Shown: positions 44,300 through 53,091 of the stretch, in pieces
How the letters are laid out: every line of letters starts with the position of its first letter
Position numbering within the stretch: the stretch's first letter is position 1
Origin: Novosphingobium sp.
GTDB lineage: Bacteria; Pseudomonadota; Alphaproteobacteria; Sphingomonadales; Sphingomonadaceae
DNA: 64,000 nt
NCBI RefSeq assembly: GCF_030696665.1
Contig: NZ_JAUYRV010000046.1
Span: forward strand, 434,001 to 498,000
Reading direction: 5' to 3'
Program-made: the position numbers and the translations under genes
Notes under the pieces: model-generated
The model's input: the letters and a program-made list of their open reading frames with translations, nothing else
Told to the model about the DNA's origin: nothing
The model's database searches: none

Positions 44300-45378
44300 G
44301 CCGCGTCCTCACTGCTGACAGCGGCGGTGCGACCACGCCCGGTGGTGCGGATGCTTTCTGCGCCGAGGCGTGCAAGGTCGGCCTGGATACGCTCGGTCAG
44401 GTTTTCCTCCAGCAGGCGCGCAGTAACCGCCACGGCATTGGCCACGCCAACCGCCGTTGCGCTACCGTGGCTTTTCACCACGACGCCGTTAAGGCCAAGG
44501 AAGACTGCGCCGTTATGGTTGTTTGGGTCGAGATGGTGCTTGAGCAATTCAGTCGCCGGGCGCGAGATCAGGAAGCCGAACTTCGAACGCAGCGACGAGG
44601 AGAAGCTGCGACGGAGCAGATCGGCCACGAAACGTGCCGCGCCTTCCATCGATTTAAGCGCAATGTTGCCCGAAAAACCGTCTGTCACGACGACGTCGCA
44701 ATCCCCGCGCGAAAGCTTGTCAGCCTCGGTGAAGCCATCGAAGCTCATCGCAAGCTCACCGGCCAGCCCCCTGAGCTGGTTGGCTGCGTCACGCACCGAA
44801 TCGGTGCCCTTGGTTTCTTCGGTGCCAATGTTGAGCAGACGCACGCGCGGTGCCTCAAGCCCGTTGACGATGCGCGCGTAGGCTGCGCCCATGATTGCGA
44901 ACTGCACAAGATTGCGCGCGTCACAATCGGTATTGGCGCCAAGATCAAGCATGATCAGGTCATGTTCGCCAAGCGTAGGCAGCAACGCAGAAAGCGCCGG
45001 GCGATCGATCCCTGGCATCGTGCGCAGCGCAAGCTTGGCCATAGCCATCAACGCGCCGGTATTACCCGCGCTGACCGCAGCACCAGCATGACCCTGCTTC
45101 ACTGCGTTGATTGCCAAGCCCATCGACGTGGTCTTGGCGCGGCGCAGGGCCTGAGTCGGCTTTTCGTCACCCGAGACAACATCGGGTGCGTGGAGGATCT
45201 CCGCCGCACTCCGCAGGTTGGGATGGCTTTCGAGAGCCTGCTTGATGCGGGCCTCATCACCGACGAGAAGGAACTTGAAGCGGTCATGACGACGGCGGGC
45301 AAGTGCCGCACCCTCAATCATGACACGCACGCCTTCATCGCCGCCCATCGCATCGACGGCGATACGCGGCAGGCTCAT
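44296..45378 (-). CDS. plsX: Phosphate acyltransferase
   Basis: 360 residues. [20 protein letters not shown] at the N-terminus, [19 protein letters not shown] and [17 protein letters not shown] are PlsX blocks. The peripheral membrane enzyme turns acyl-ACP into acyl phosphate for PlsY, linking fatty-acid and phospholipid synthesis. Lies between rpmF and fabH in the standard order. Translational overlap with fabH suggests coordinated production. Confidence 0.95.
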   Translation of the reverse strand: MSLPRIAVDAMGGDEGVRVMIEGAALARRRHDRFKFLLVGDEARIKQALESHPNLRSAAEILHAPDVVSGDEKPTQALRRAKTTSMGLAINAVKQGHAGAAVSAGNTGALMAMAKLALRTMPGIDRPALSALLPTLGEHDLIMLDLGANTDCDARNLVQFAIMGAAYARIVNGLEAPRVRLLNIGTEETKGTDSVRDAANQLRGLAGELAMSFDGFTEADKLSRGDCDVVVTDGFSGNIALKSMEGAARFVADLLRRSFSSSLRSKFGFLISRPATELLKHHLDPNNHNGAVFLGLNGVVVKSHGSATAVGVANAVAVTARLLEENLTERIQADLARLGAESIRTTGRGRTAAVSSEDAA

Positions 45379-45404
45379 GTCCTCAGTCCCCCCGATTTAA
45401 AGGC

Positions 45405-45584
45405 TTAAAGCCCGACGGCGATGACTTCGCGACCGTTGTAGTGACCGCATGCGTTGCACAGGTTGTGCGGACGCTTCAGTTCACCGCAGTTTGAGCATTC
45501 ATGGAATGCATCAGGGCTGAGGGAGTCATGGCTGCGGCGCATGCCCCGGCGTGAAGGCGAAGTTTTTCTTTTGGGGACGGCCAT
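45405..45584 (-). CDS. rpmF: 50S ribosomal protein L32
   Basis: 59 residues, [20 protein letters not shown], followed by a four-Cys zinc ribbon ([20 protein letters not shown]). This is the Cys-containing form of L32. Start at 45584 by homology. It heads the rpmF-plsX-fabH-ihfA-merR series on the minus strand; the promoter must lie in the 247 bp before the divergent MAPEG gene. Confidence 0.95.
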   Translation of the reverse strand: MAVPKRKTSPSRRGMRRSHDSLSPDAFHECSNCGELKRPHNLCNACGHYNGREVIAVGL

Positions 45585-45831
45585 TTCGGCACCTGTTCCT
45601 GAATTGCGTAGTTTTGTTGCGGGCGCGATAGGGAAAACCGGCCCATCGCACAAGCCCTGTTCAGCACAGGACCGGAGCGCAGCGACTTGTCGCCAACGGG
45701 ATCGGGATTCGCCAAATCACGGGCGAAGGCGCGCCTATACGGAATTTCTGGTGCTTTGCAAGCATAGGCGCGCTAGCAATGCGCTGGATCACGACGACCA
45801 AGTCATCAAAACAGGGGGAGTACCAAAAGGC

Positions 45832-46224
45832 ATGATCATTCTGCCCATTACGCTGTGCGCGGCTGCGGCCGCTGCGGCAATCAACATATGGCTTTCCATC
45901 CGCATCGGAATGCTGCGGACGTCAAAAAAGATCAGCATAGGCGATGGCGGTGACATGGACCTGATCGCCCGCATGCGCGCTCAGGCAAATTTCATTGAAA
46001 ACACGCCAATCATGCTGGTGCTGATCGCCGTGATCGAACTGGCGCGCACCGGGAACATCTACCTCATGGGCGTGGCCGGGGCGTTTATGTTGGGCCGAGT
46101 GGCGCATGGCGTGGGCATGGACGGCGGGCCGCTGATGCCGTTGCGCGGTGTCGGCACGCTGGTGACCATGCTGTCGCAACTGGGACTGGCCGTGTGGGCC
46201 GTTTCAATCGCGCTGGATATGTAA
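45832..46224 (+). CDS. MAPEG family membrane protein
   Basis: 130 residues, four hydrophobic segments. The MAPEG signature is seen as MRAQANFIENTPIMLVLIAVIEL, with the conserved Glu-Asn. MAPEG proteins include microsomal glutathione transferases and leukotriene C4 synthase; bacterial members are poorly characterised. Start at 45832 has an AAAAGG stretch close upstream. Function probably glutathione- or lipid-related, not certain. Confidence 0.85.
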   Translation: MIILPITLCAAAAAAAINIWLSIRIGMLRTSKKISIGDGGDMDLIARMRAQANFIENTPIMLVLIAVIELARTGNIYLMGVAGAFMLGRVAHGVGMDGGPLMPLRGVGTLVTMLSQLGLAVWAVSIALDM

Positions 46225-46291
46225 AATTGGCGGCGGGGAGCCGTGTGCGAACACGCCCTCCCCCCCAATTCCGCCTGCGAGCGGAGAGCTT

Positions 46292-46960
46292 TCAGCTTAG
46301 CGCGTAATCACTGACATAGCTGTTGGTCTGACGTTCACGGCCGAAGGTGCTGTTTGGACCATGACCGGGGACGAAAGTCACATCATTGCCCAGCGGCCAA
46401 AGCTTTTGTGTGATCGAATCGATCAGATCCTGATGATTGCCCAGTGGAAAATCGGTGCGACCGATTGAACCCTGGAAGATAACATCTCCGACAATCGCAA
46501 CTTGGGACGGAGCGTGGTGGAACACCACATGGCCGGGCGTGTGGCCGGGGCAATGAATCACGTCGAGCTCAACTTCGCCCACGGTGACCTTGTCACCATC
46601 GTTCAGCCAGCGCGCAGGCTCGAACACCTCACCGGTGATGCCCCAGCGCTTGCCGTCCTCATCCAACTGCGAGATCCAGAACCGGTCCGCCTCGTGCGGG
46701 CCTTCGATCGCAACGCCCAGCTCCTTGGCGAAAATGCCGGTCATGCCGCAATGGTCGATATGACCATGCGTGACGAGCAGCTTTTCAATGGTGACGCCTG
46801 TGACTTCGACGGCTTTGCGCAGCTTTTCAAGATCGCCGCCCGCATCGATAAACGCGCCGCGCATTGTCTTGGTACACCACACCAGCGTGCAGTTCTGCTG
46901 GAGCGGCGTGACGGGGATGATTGCGACTTTGAAGGGTGGTTCGGCTGAGGGCTGTGTCAT
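46292..46960 (-). CDS. Metallo-beta-lactamase-fold hydrolase (glyoxalase II-like, YcbL type)
   Basis: 222 residues. Zn-binding LLVTHGHIDHCGM, CPGHTPGHVVFH, AIVGDVIFQGSIGRTD and FVPGHGPNSTFGRER. These match the YcbL/glyoxalase II-like group of MBL-fold hydrolases, which cleave S-D-lactoylglutathione or other thioesters. The start MTQPSAEPPFKVAIIPVTPLQ is normal. No nearby glyoxalase I. Soluble and cytoplasmic. Confidence 0.9.
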   Translation of the reverse strand: MTQPSAEPPFKVAIIPVTPLQQNCTLVWCTKTMRGAFIDAGGDLEKLRKAVEVTGVTIEKLLVTHGHIDHCGMTGIFAKELGVAIEGPHEADRFWISQLDEDGKRWGITGEVFEPARWLNDGDKVTVGEVELDVIHCPGHTPGHVVFHHAPSQVAIVGDVIFQGSIGRTDFPLGNHQDLIDSITQKLWPLGNDVTFVPGHGPNSTFGRERQTNSYVSDYALS

Positions 46961-47056
46961 TTCGATGAGATGGCGCGCGACAGAGGGATTGGCAAGACCA
47001 TGCAGCGTTGCCTGCGCCGCCCGACCACCTTCGACGCGGCCGCTGTAGGCGACGAT

Positions 47057-47764
47057 TTATAGACGACCGCCTTTCCAAACGACGCGGCCGACAAGTTCGA
47101 CGTCCTGCACTGGCCGTTCAAGGCGTGGATAGGCGACGTTGTCAGAGATAACGCGCACCATGCCGCCGGGGCCGGATTCGAGCCGTTTGACCAGCAGTAC
47201 ATCGTCGAGCCGGATCACGTGAATGCCTGCGCGCAAGGGGCGCGGGGTACGGTCGACGAGGATTTCGTCGCCATCGCGCAAGGTCGGCTCCATCGAATCA
47301 CCTTCAACTTCAATCACTGACAGCATAGCCGGTTCGAGCCCCTGCCCCTTGAGCCAGCGGTTGGAAAAGCGCAGGCGGCCAGAGGGTATTTCCTCTGCAG
47401 GAAGTGCGCCCGGCCCTGCTGATGCACCAAGCGGCAAGCGCGGAACGTCAGCCCATTCGGCGGTCATCGCGCGTAAGGGGGCGGAAACTGGCAGCACCCG
47501 GCCCTGTTCAACAGCAACTACGCCGCCGCGCTGGGATGCCCCAAGCTCGCCTTCCGGCACGCCAAAGAACTCGGCCAAGGTGCGACGGTCGTTCTCCTCA
47601 AGCTTGCGCGGGCTGCCTTTGCGGACGAATTGCTGAAGGTACGTAGTGTTACGACCAATCAACGCAGAAAGCGCCGCAAGACTTACGCCGCGCCCCGCAG
47701 CCAGCGCGACCAACCGCGTTCGGGCACCGGTATCAGAATCACCGGCATCAGAATCATTGCCCAT
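47057..47764 (-). CDS. S24-family LexA/CI-like repressor
   Basis: 235 residues. An N-terminal helix-turn-helix (SLAALSALIGRNTTYLQQFVRKGSPRKL) is joined to a C-terminal S24 domain with the catalytic Ser in VEGDSMEPTLRDGDEI and Lys in DVLLVKRLES. An Ala-Gly pair occurs in the linker (GASAGPGALP), a possible self-cleavage site. It may be a RecA-responsive repressor or a domesticated regulator; no phage genes are near. It is divergent from the small HTH gene at 47884, and a cluster of AGGA/TCCT dyads lies between them. Confidence 0.86.
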   Translation of the reverse strand: MGNDSDAGDSDTGARTRLVALAAGRGVSLAALSALIGRNTTYLQQFVRKGSPRKLEENDRRTLAEFFGVPEGELGASQRGGVVAVEQGRVLPVSAPLRAMTAEWADVPRLPLGASAGPGALPAEEIPSGRLRFSNRWLKGQGLEPAMLSVIEVEGDSMEPTLRDGDEILVDRTPRPLRAGIHVIRLDDVLLVKRLESGPGGMVRVISDNVAYPRLERPVQDVELVGRVVWKGGRL

Positions 47765-47785
47765 CGGCCTTCCTCCACTTTCGAA

Positions 47786-47837
47786 GGACTTTTCCTAGCA
47801 TTGTAGGATTTCAAGATCAACATAGGAAAAATCCTAT
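47786..47837. promoter_or_regulatory. Cluster of AGGA/TCCT dyads between divergent regulator genes
   Basis: Within 52 bp lie three inverted pairs: AGGA-N3-TCCT (47786-47796), TCCTA-N7-TAGGA (47793-47808) and ATAGGA-AAAA-TCCTAT (47822-47837, perfect). They share the AGGA half-site and sit 22 bp or more upstream of the S24 gene start (47764) and 47 bp or more upstream of the small HTH gene (47884). This is a good candidate operator array for the S24 repressor or its neighbour. Confidence 0.6.
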
Positions 47838-47883
47838 TACGAGTCGCTTCATCCGGTTGCACTTTCAGGGAGGGTCCAAGTCC

Positions 47884-48072
47884 ATGCTTCTCCGCCGCAT
47901 TGAAAAATTCATCGAGAGCACGGGCATGCCCGTGACGAAATTCGGCCGCCTTGCCGCGCACGATCCCCGCCTGATCGGCGATTTGCGCAACGGGCGTGAG
48001 CCGCGCTCCGCGATGGTAAGACGTGTAGAACATTTCATGAACAATTTTGCGGAGAATGTCCATGTTGCTTGA
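47884..48072 (+). CDS. Small helix-turn-helix-like protein
   Basis: 62 residues, starting MLLRRIEKFIESTGMPVTKFGRLAAHDPRLIGDLRNGREP. The spacing IEKFIESTGMPVTKFGRLAAHDPRLIGDLRNG is similar to Cro/CI-type HTH regions, so it may bind DNA. It is divergent from the S24 repressor and overlaps the next gene by 11 bp. I do not recognise a named family. It may be an antagonist or partner of the repressor. Confidence 0.65.
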   Translation: MLLRRIEKFIESTGMPVTKFGRLAAHDPRLIGDLRNGREPRSAMVRRVEHFMNNFAENVHVA

Positions 48073-48439
48073 TTTGAACGCCTTCGAAACCAAGTCCACA
48101 GTGGGCACTTCCCTGCCCCCACGCCGTCTTGGCACGGCGGAGCGGCTGCTGCGTTCAGTGCGCGATATCGCCGGGCCACAGGCCGAAGTGGTGAGCCATG
48201 CCGAAGCCCCGTGGGCGAGCATCACATTCTCGGGCGCGCGGCACACGCTGGTTCTGCGCTTTGCCGGAAGCGATGCGGTGAGCGACGGCGAGCGCTTCGT
48301 CGCGCTATTGCCTGAACATGAGTTCCGGGTGCGAGGCCAGTTGGTGGCCGATGCAACTGTGACCCGCGTTGATCACGAAGTACTGCCCGCGCCGCTGATG
48401 GAAGTGGAGTGCGAAATCCTGCTACTCAGCGAGGATTGA
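48062..48439 (+). CDS. Conserved-looking hypothetical protein in the S24 regulator module
   Basis: 125 residues from ATG 48062. It has no signal peptide, membrane segment or motif I recognise; composition is mixed with ASITFSGARHTLVLRFAGSD and VLPAPLMEVECEILLLSED. It overlaps the small HTH gene by 11 bp, which implies co-translation. Possible role in the same regulatory module. The reading frame uses codons like its neighbours; no function can be stated. Confidence 0.6.
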   Translation: MLLDLNAFETKSTVGTSLPPRRLGTAERLLRSVRDIAGPQAEVVSHAEAPWASITFSGARHTLVLRFAGSDAVSDGERFVALLPEHEFRVRGQLVADATVTRVDHEVLPAPLMEVECEILLLSED

Positions 48440-48447
48440 ACGGATTG

Positions 48448-48471
48448 CCGGGTGCCCTGTGATGCACCCGG
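48448..48471. terminator. Hairpin between convergent genes
   Basis: CCGGGTGC (48448-48455) and GCACCCGG (48464-48471) form a perfect 8-bp stem with an 8-nt loop. It lies 9 bp past the stop of the hypothetical gene and 13 bp past that of the decaheme gene. T content after it is poor, so it may act with or without Rho. Confidence 0.6.
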
Positions 48472-48483
48472 TCTCCTCGCCAA

Positions 48484-51400
48484 CTAGTTGCTTCGAGCCA
48501 GCATGGGTGCGGTCTTCGCGCCAACCCAATGGTTCATGTCCACGGCATTCGTCACCCGGTACACCTCACCCTTGGCATTGAGGAACAGCTCTTCCATTTC
48601 GGGCCGGGTGAACGGGCGTGAGCCAAGGCGACCGAACACCGCCATCTGTCCGCCGGTTTCATCGACACCCCGGTCACGGTCCAGCCCCTTGGACAGTGCC
48701 AATGCAGGCGTGGGCGTGCGCGCCCATGCGATCAGCTCCGGCTTGGGTTCGGGCGAGAAGCCATAAAAATTGGGCTGGCTGCCGGGGCTGGTCAGTTGCA
48801 GCACTTTCACACCGTTCCGGCCATCGGCGACATAGGCGAATAGCGAAGCGTTCGTGGACGCCACGATCACGTCTTCGGCATCGGTCAGTTGCCCGCCTGC
48901 TGTGTAGCTGGTGTAGATCGATGGGCGTGTGGGTGCGGTTATATCCACGATCACAAGGCCTTGTCCCTTGGCCGCGACATAGGCGTAAGTGCGCGAAAGG
49001 TAGACGCGGCGGGCATCCGCCAGCGGCACGGTGGCTCCGCTGACCGGCTTTGGCTCGGCCAGATTGGTCACGTCCATCAATTCAAGGCCATTGGCGGTCG
49101 TCACCCACAGATAGCGGAACTGCATCGCGGTGCCGCGCGGATCGCTGAGCGGCACGACGGAGGTGACGCGCGGATCCAGACAGGTCTCGCCGCCCTTCGT
49201 CGCGCTGATCTCGCACGGTTTGGCCGCCGACCAAGGCTTGGTCAGGTGGACCGTAACCAGCGCCTTGTCGGTGACGACATAAGCATAGTCGCCCGCCAGC
49301 GTGATGTGACGCGCGCCGGTGAGCACGCCGTCGGGGTTGAAGGTGAAGCTGCGGTCAAAGAAGTTGTTGCGGAATTCGCCATCGGCCAGCGTATCGACAT
49401 TGACCGCGATCAGACCTTCGACCGCATCGGTAACGAAGGCATAGCTGTAGATCGGCGAGAACGGCTGTTCCTGATTGAGGCCGCGCAGTTCAGGCGTGTT
49501 GCGCGTGGGGGCGATGGCCTGATTGGTGGGCAAGGCCATGCAAGTCGCGTTTTTGGTCTTTATGTGGGTATTGTGACCGAGCGAGGAGAACGGCGCGGTA
49601 ACGATGCGTTCGGAGAAGCCTTTGTCGCCAATCGCGGCAATGTCATAGGCGCGGAAGCCGCCTTTGCCTTCGGCCACGAACATGTATTCGCCGCGCATCT
49701 GCAGACAGCGCACCGCATCCTTCGTGCCTTCAACGACGTTGGCAAATTCTTCCTGCCCGGTGGTTTCGCCCGAAAGCTTCGCATCGAAGATCTTGCCGCG
49801 GGTCCAGTTTTTCAGCTCACGGTCGTTCTTTTCGACGTGGAGTTTCCAGTAGTCTGGATAGGCGTAGCGGTGGAGGTAGGAGCCGATCACGGCTTGCGGT
49901 TCGTCCCATTCGGTCACGCGCACGGCTTCAAAGCCGCCTTCCAAGCCGAACCAGGCGTTCATGCCCACGAAGTTCACGTAGTTGGTGCCGAGCAGCAGGA
50001 GCTGCGCCATCACCGCATTGTTGTCCTCACCTTGCGCAACATGGCAGTCGGTACACTGCTTCGTCTCGTTCTTGCGGACTGTGTGCGGGAAGTGCGGCGC
50101 GAAGGCCTGTGACGAATAGCCGATCGAGGAAATCGGCGGCTGCTGGACGTAGATGCGTTCGCGGTTGATGTTGGTCGATGACAGGATCAGCGCCGAAGTG
50201 GAGCGGATCGGCGCGGTGATCGCCTTGCCGCTGACAGGATTGCCTGCTGCATCGAATTGCACCGGATCGGAACCGGACGATTTGTTGCGCTGGTGCTTGC
50301 CCAGCTGGAACATGTCATCACGCGCGACCTGCGGGTTGTAGGTCGCGTAGTTGCGGGTGAAGTCTTCCTCGTACTTGTGCGTCGCTGACTTCCAGTTGGC
50401 CTCAATCGGCAGATGGCAGCCTGCGCACGATGTGGTCCATGAAAGATGGCAGGTGAAGCAGGCCATGTCGTCGTCACGGTGGGCGCGCGATTCCTTGGGG
50501 ATACCAGTGCCGAACTTGTAATCACCATCGTCCGAAGCGGACTTTGCCATCAGTTTGGCACGCGCAGCCTTGGGATTGAAGATCGGGGCGCCTGCGCTGT
50601 CCATCTGCCCGGCAAAGCGCGCATCGACTGAATCTCTGACGAGGCTCACGCGCCATGACAGGTTCGGATCGATGATCGAACGCTGGAGCAGCACGCGGCG
50701 GCCATCGGATTCGTTGAACCATTCAAAGCGGCGCTGGCCGTCGGCGTTGCGCAGCAGCGACAGGTTGTTGCCTTTCTCGGGCGCTGCAAGGTTCGATGTC
50801 AGCAGCGTGGGATAGGCGTCGGGGGTGCCGTGGCAGTCCTTGCAGCCGATCTCCACGGCATTGGCGACCTCGCCATAGATCAACCCGTTGCCGTGGCTGT
50901 CCTGCGCGAAGTGGCAGTCCGCGCATTGCATGCCGATCTGGGCGTGAATGTCCATCATGTGGACTGTCTTGCCGGGATTGTCGGGGCCAACCTCAACAAA
51001 CTTGCCCTCGGTGCCTTTACGGAACTTCTCGGGGTCGTTCGGGTCGATGATATGCGCCGTGTCAGTGCCGTAGGTGCTCATGTCGCCATCGTCGTCGAGC
51101 AGGTTGCCGCGACGGTCGCGCTTCAGGATGGCGCGGAAGTTCCAGCCGTGGCCGTGATAGTCGGCGAACTGGGTGTCCTTGGCCTGGCTGTTGACGTCAT
51201 AGACGTTGCGCAAAAATTCGACATCGCGCCATAGCCCGCGCGTGGACGCGCCTTCGGGGTTGCGGTCCAGCACTTCGCGTTGCTCGTCGATGTTCGGGTA
51301 GAACTGCTTCTTGAACGCCTTTTCATAGTCCGCATCGGACATTCCTGCAGGCTTGGGCGCGCGGTTTTCCGGCCCCGGCCACATGCTGGGCGCATCGGAT

Positions 51401-53091
51401 TCATAGTCCCACATCGTGTAACCGAGGTAGCTGTTCAGGAAGATGTTCGGCTGGTGCATGTGGCAGTTCATGCACTGCGCAGTCGGAATGGCGCGGGTGA
51501 AGGCGTGGACGAGTGGATGGCCGCGTTCACGATCCTGCATGGCCGCGGGGCCGGTGGGTTCATGCGAATCATCGCCGTGCCCTCCACCGTGCTTGGCGTC
51601 AGCCTTTTTCGCATGGCCCTTTTCGTCCAGCCCGGCAGTGGCGTGGGCCGAGGCCTGGTCCATGTTGTCATGGTCCATCGTGCCGTGCGGGGCGACGCCC
51701 TTGGCCGGGGCATAGACCAGTTGTTCGGCGGCCGAAATCGCGCGGGCGCAGTCGGCTTCCATGTCGTGCGACGCTTCGGGATCGGACTTGTCACCGCCCA
51801 TGTAGCTGCCCTGCCCGCCGAGCACGGTGCCGCGCACCTTGTCGTGCGATTCATGGGCTGCGGCATCATAAGTGCCATAGGCGCCCTTGCGGTGCTGGCC
51901 TTCCCGCAAGCTGTTGATCGTGGGGTCGGACGTAATCGTCTGCCCGTCGCGCCCGCACTTGCCGTAGTTCAGCGAGTGGCGCGGTTCGCGGTCATTCGCA
52001 TAGATCACGTGGCACGATGCGCAGCCCGACGAGCGGTAGTCGCCCGGCTGGTCGTTGGTGCCCATCTGGAACAGGAACGGGTCGTTCAGCCGTGTCTTGT
52101 GGATGTTCAGGACCGGGATGGCGACGCGCAGGCCAGTGGCTGGGCCACGGTTGGACTGCTTGAGATCGGGGCGGCCCGGCTCGTCCAGACGCTGGATCAG
52201 CCCGGTCGAGTTGGGCAGGCCGATTTCGGGGAACTGCGGGTTGATCGTGCGGCCACCATCCTCGAACACGCGAAACACGTCACCCGGCGGGATCTGGTGC
52301 CAGCGCGGCAGCGGATAGAGGATCGGCAACGCACCGCGCGCCTTTTCCTTCGGCGTGACCGTGCCCCACATCGGCTTGCCATCGGGGCCAATTTCCCTGG
52401 AAGCGGATTTGATCAGCGCGGGTTCGCCCTCACGCGTAACGCTTTCCCCGAACATGTAGTTTTTGAACGGAACGATGCCGTTGTTATAGGCCGCCCCGCC
52501 CCACAGCATCGCACCGGTGGACATGAGCGAGCGTTCCGATGCCTCGATGATCGACATATGGCACGCCCCGCAGGAATCGCGCGCTACGCGATAGTCTGAG
52601 GGGTTCACGAAGCGGATGAAGTCCGGGCTTTCCTTGGCCAAAAGCGCATAGGAGCGCTTCGGATTGGCCGAGGACGGCCAGCCCCACGCCACCGGGTACT
52701 TCGGCAGCACGTGAGCGTCCTTCATCGCGCCCACATATTCCATCGAATTGTGGTTCCACGAACGGTCCGCGACGACCTTGGTATCGCCGCCGTGGCAATC
52801 GGCGCAGGACAGGACCACGGCAGGGCTGGCGTGCATGGTGCGGTGGTCGCTCTGCGTGTGGCAACTGACGCAGCCCGCGTTCTGTTTGTCGACGAAGGCC
52901 CACTGCTCTTCCGCCGTATCACCCGGCTGGCCACGCGGGGCGGCAGGGGCGCGGGTGTGCTTGACCTTCTGGGCCGGTTCCTCGCCCGCCGCAAACAGGG
53001 CGCTTGGCACCAGCAGCGCGGCAAATGCCGCCATCAGCCAAGTCATCGGAATTGAGCGGATGCGGCGCGTCAAGGTCATGGGCTGGGTCAT
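48484..53091 (-). CDS. Decaheme c-type cytochrome fused to LVIVD beta-propeller
   Basis: 1535-residue exported protein. A signal sequence (IPMTWLMAAFAALLVPSALFAA) is followed by about 1000 residues with ten CXXCH heme sites whose first Cys residues are near 74, 96, 174, 357, 540, 723, 750, 878, 889 and 1013. A His/Asp/Gly-rich insertion (DAKHGGGHGDDSH) lies near 498. From about 1125 to 1480 there are repeated propeller blades of LVIVD type (AYVAAKGQGLVIVDIT, YLWVTTANGLELMDVT, FAYVADGRNGVKVLQL). The start shares its A with the barrel gene stop (TGATG). Probably an electron-transfer protein of the periplasm or cell surface; substrate unknown. No close named family recognised. Confidence 0.85.
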   Translation of the reverse strand: MTQPMTLTRRIRSIPMTWLMAAFAALLVPSALFAAGEEPAQKVKHTRAPAAPRGQPGDTAEEQWAFVDKQNAGCVSCHTQSDHRTMHASPAVVLSCADCHGGDTKVVADRSWNHNSMEYVGAMKDAHVLPKYPVAWGWPSSANPKRSYALLAKESPDFIRFVNPSDYRVARDSCGACHMSIIEASERSLMSTGAMLWGGAAYNNGIVPFKNYMFGESVTREGEPALIKSASREIGPDGKPMWGTVTPKEKARGALPILYPLPRWHQIPPGDVFRVFEDGGRTINPQFPEIGLPNSTGLIQRLDEPGRPDLKQSNRGPATGLRVAIPVLNIHKTRLNDPFLFQMGTNDQPGDYRSSGCASCHVIYANDREPRHSLNYGKCGRDGQTITSDPTINSLREGQHRKGAYGTYDAAAHESHDKVRGTVLGGQGSYMGGDKSDPEASHDMEADCARAISAAEQLVYAPAKGVAPHGTMDHDNMDQASAHATAGLDEKGHAKKADAKHGGGHGDDSHEPTGPAAMQDRERGHPLVHAFTRAIPTAQCMNCHMHQPNIFLNSYLGYTMWDYESDAPSMWPGPENRAPKPAGMSDADYEKAFKKQFYPNIDEQREVLDRNPEGASTRGLWRDVEFLRNVYDVNSQAKDTQFADYHGHGWNFRAILKRDRRGNLLDDDGDMSTYGTDTAHIIDPNDPEKFRKGTEGKFVEVGPDNPGKTVHMMDIHAQIGMQCADCHFAQDSHGNGLIYGEVANAVEIGCKDCHGTPDAYPTLLTSNLAAPEKGNNLSLLRNADGQRRFEWFNESDGRRVLLQRSIIDPNLSWRVSLVRDSVDARFAGQMDSAGAPIFNPKAARAKLMAKSASDDGDYKFGTGIPKESRAHRDDDMACFTCHLSWTTSCAGCHLPIEANWKSATHKYEEDFTRNYATYNPQVARDDMFQLGKHQRNKSSGSDPVQFDAAGNPVSGKAITAPIRSTSALILSSTNINRERIYVQQPPISSIGYSSQAFAPHFPHTVRKNETKQCTDCHVAQGEDNNAVMAQLLLLGTNYVNFVGMNAWFGLEGGFEAVRVTEWDEPQAVIGSYLHRYAYPDYWKLHVEKNDRELKNWTRGKIFDAKLSGETTGQEEFANVVEGTKDAVRCLQMRGEYMFVAEGKGGFRAYDIAAIGDKGFSERIVTAPFSSLGHNTHIKTKNATCMALPTNQAIAPTRNTPELRGLNQEQPFSPIYSYAFVTDAVEGLIAVNVDTLADGEFRNNFFDRSFTFNPDGVLTGARHITLAGDYAYVVTDKALVTVHLTKPWSAAKPCEISATKGGETCLDPRVTSVVPLSDPRGTAMQFRYLWVTTANGLELMDVTNLAEPKPVSGATVPLADARRVYLSRTYAYVAAKGQGLVIVDITAPTRPSIYTSYTAGGQLTDAEDVIVASTNASLFAYVADGRNGVKVLQLTSPGSQPNFYGFSPEPKPELIAWARTPTPALALSKGLDRDRGVDETGGQMAVFGRLGSRPFTRPEMEELFLNAKGEVYRVTNAVDMNHWVGAKTAPMLARSN

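Noticed and set aside
43280..44881. 533-codon plus-strand ORF across fabH and plsX
   Set aside because: Antisense shadow; the minus strand encodes two complete enzymes with catalytic residues.
46957..47202. 81-codon ORF between the MBL hydrolase and the S24 gene
   Set aside because: It lies mostly inside the S24 gene in another frame, has no motif and no ribosome site.
47057..48439. Possible prophage remnant
   Set aside because: A repressor-like gene and small HTH gene exist, but no integrase, structural gene or attachment repeat is seen, and flanking genes are ordinary chromosome.
51280..52599. 439-codon plus-strand ORF opposite the decaheme gene
   Set aside because: High GC and the codon bias of the real minus-strand gene leave long antisense frames open; it has no recognisable motifs while the other strand has ten heme sites.
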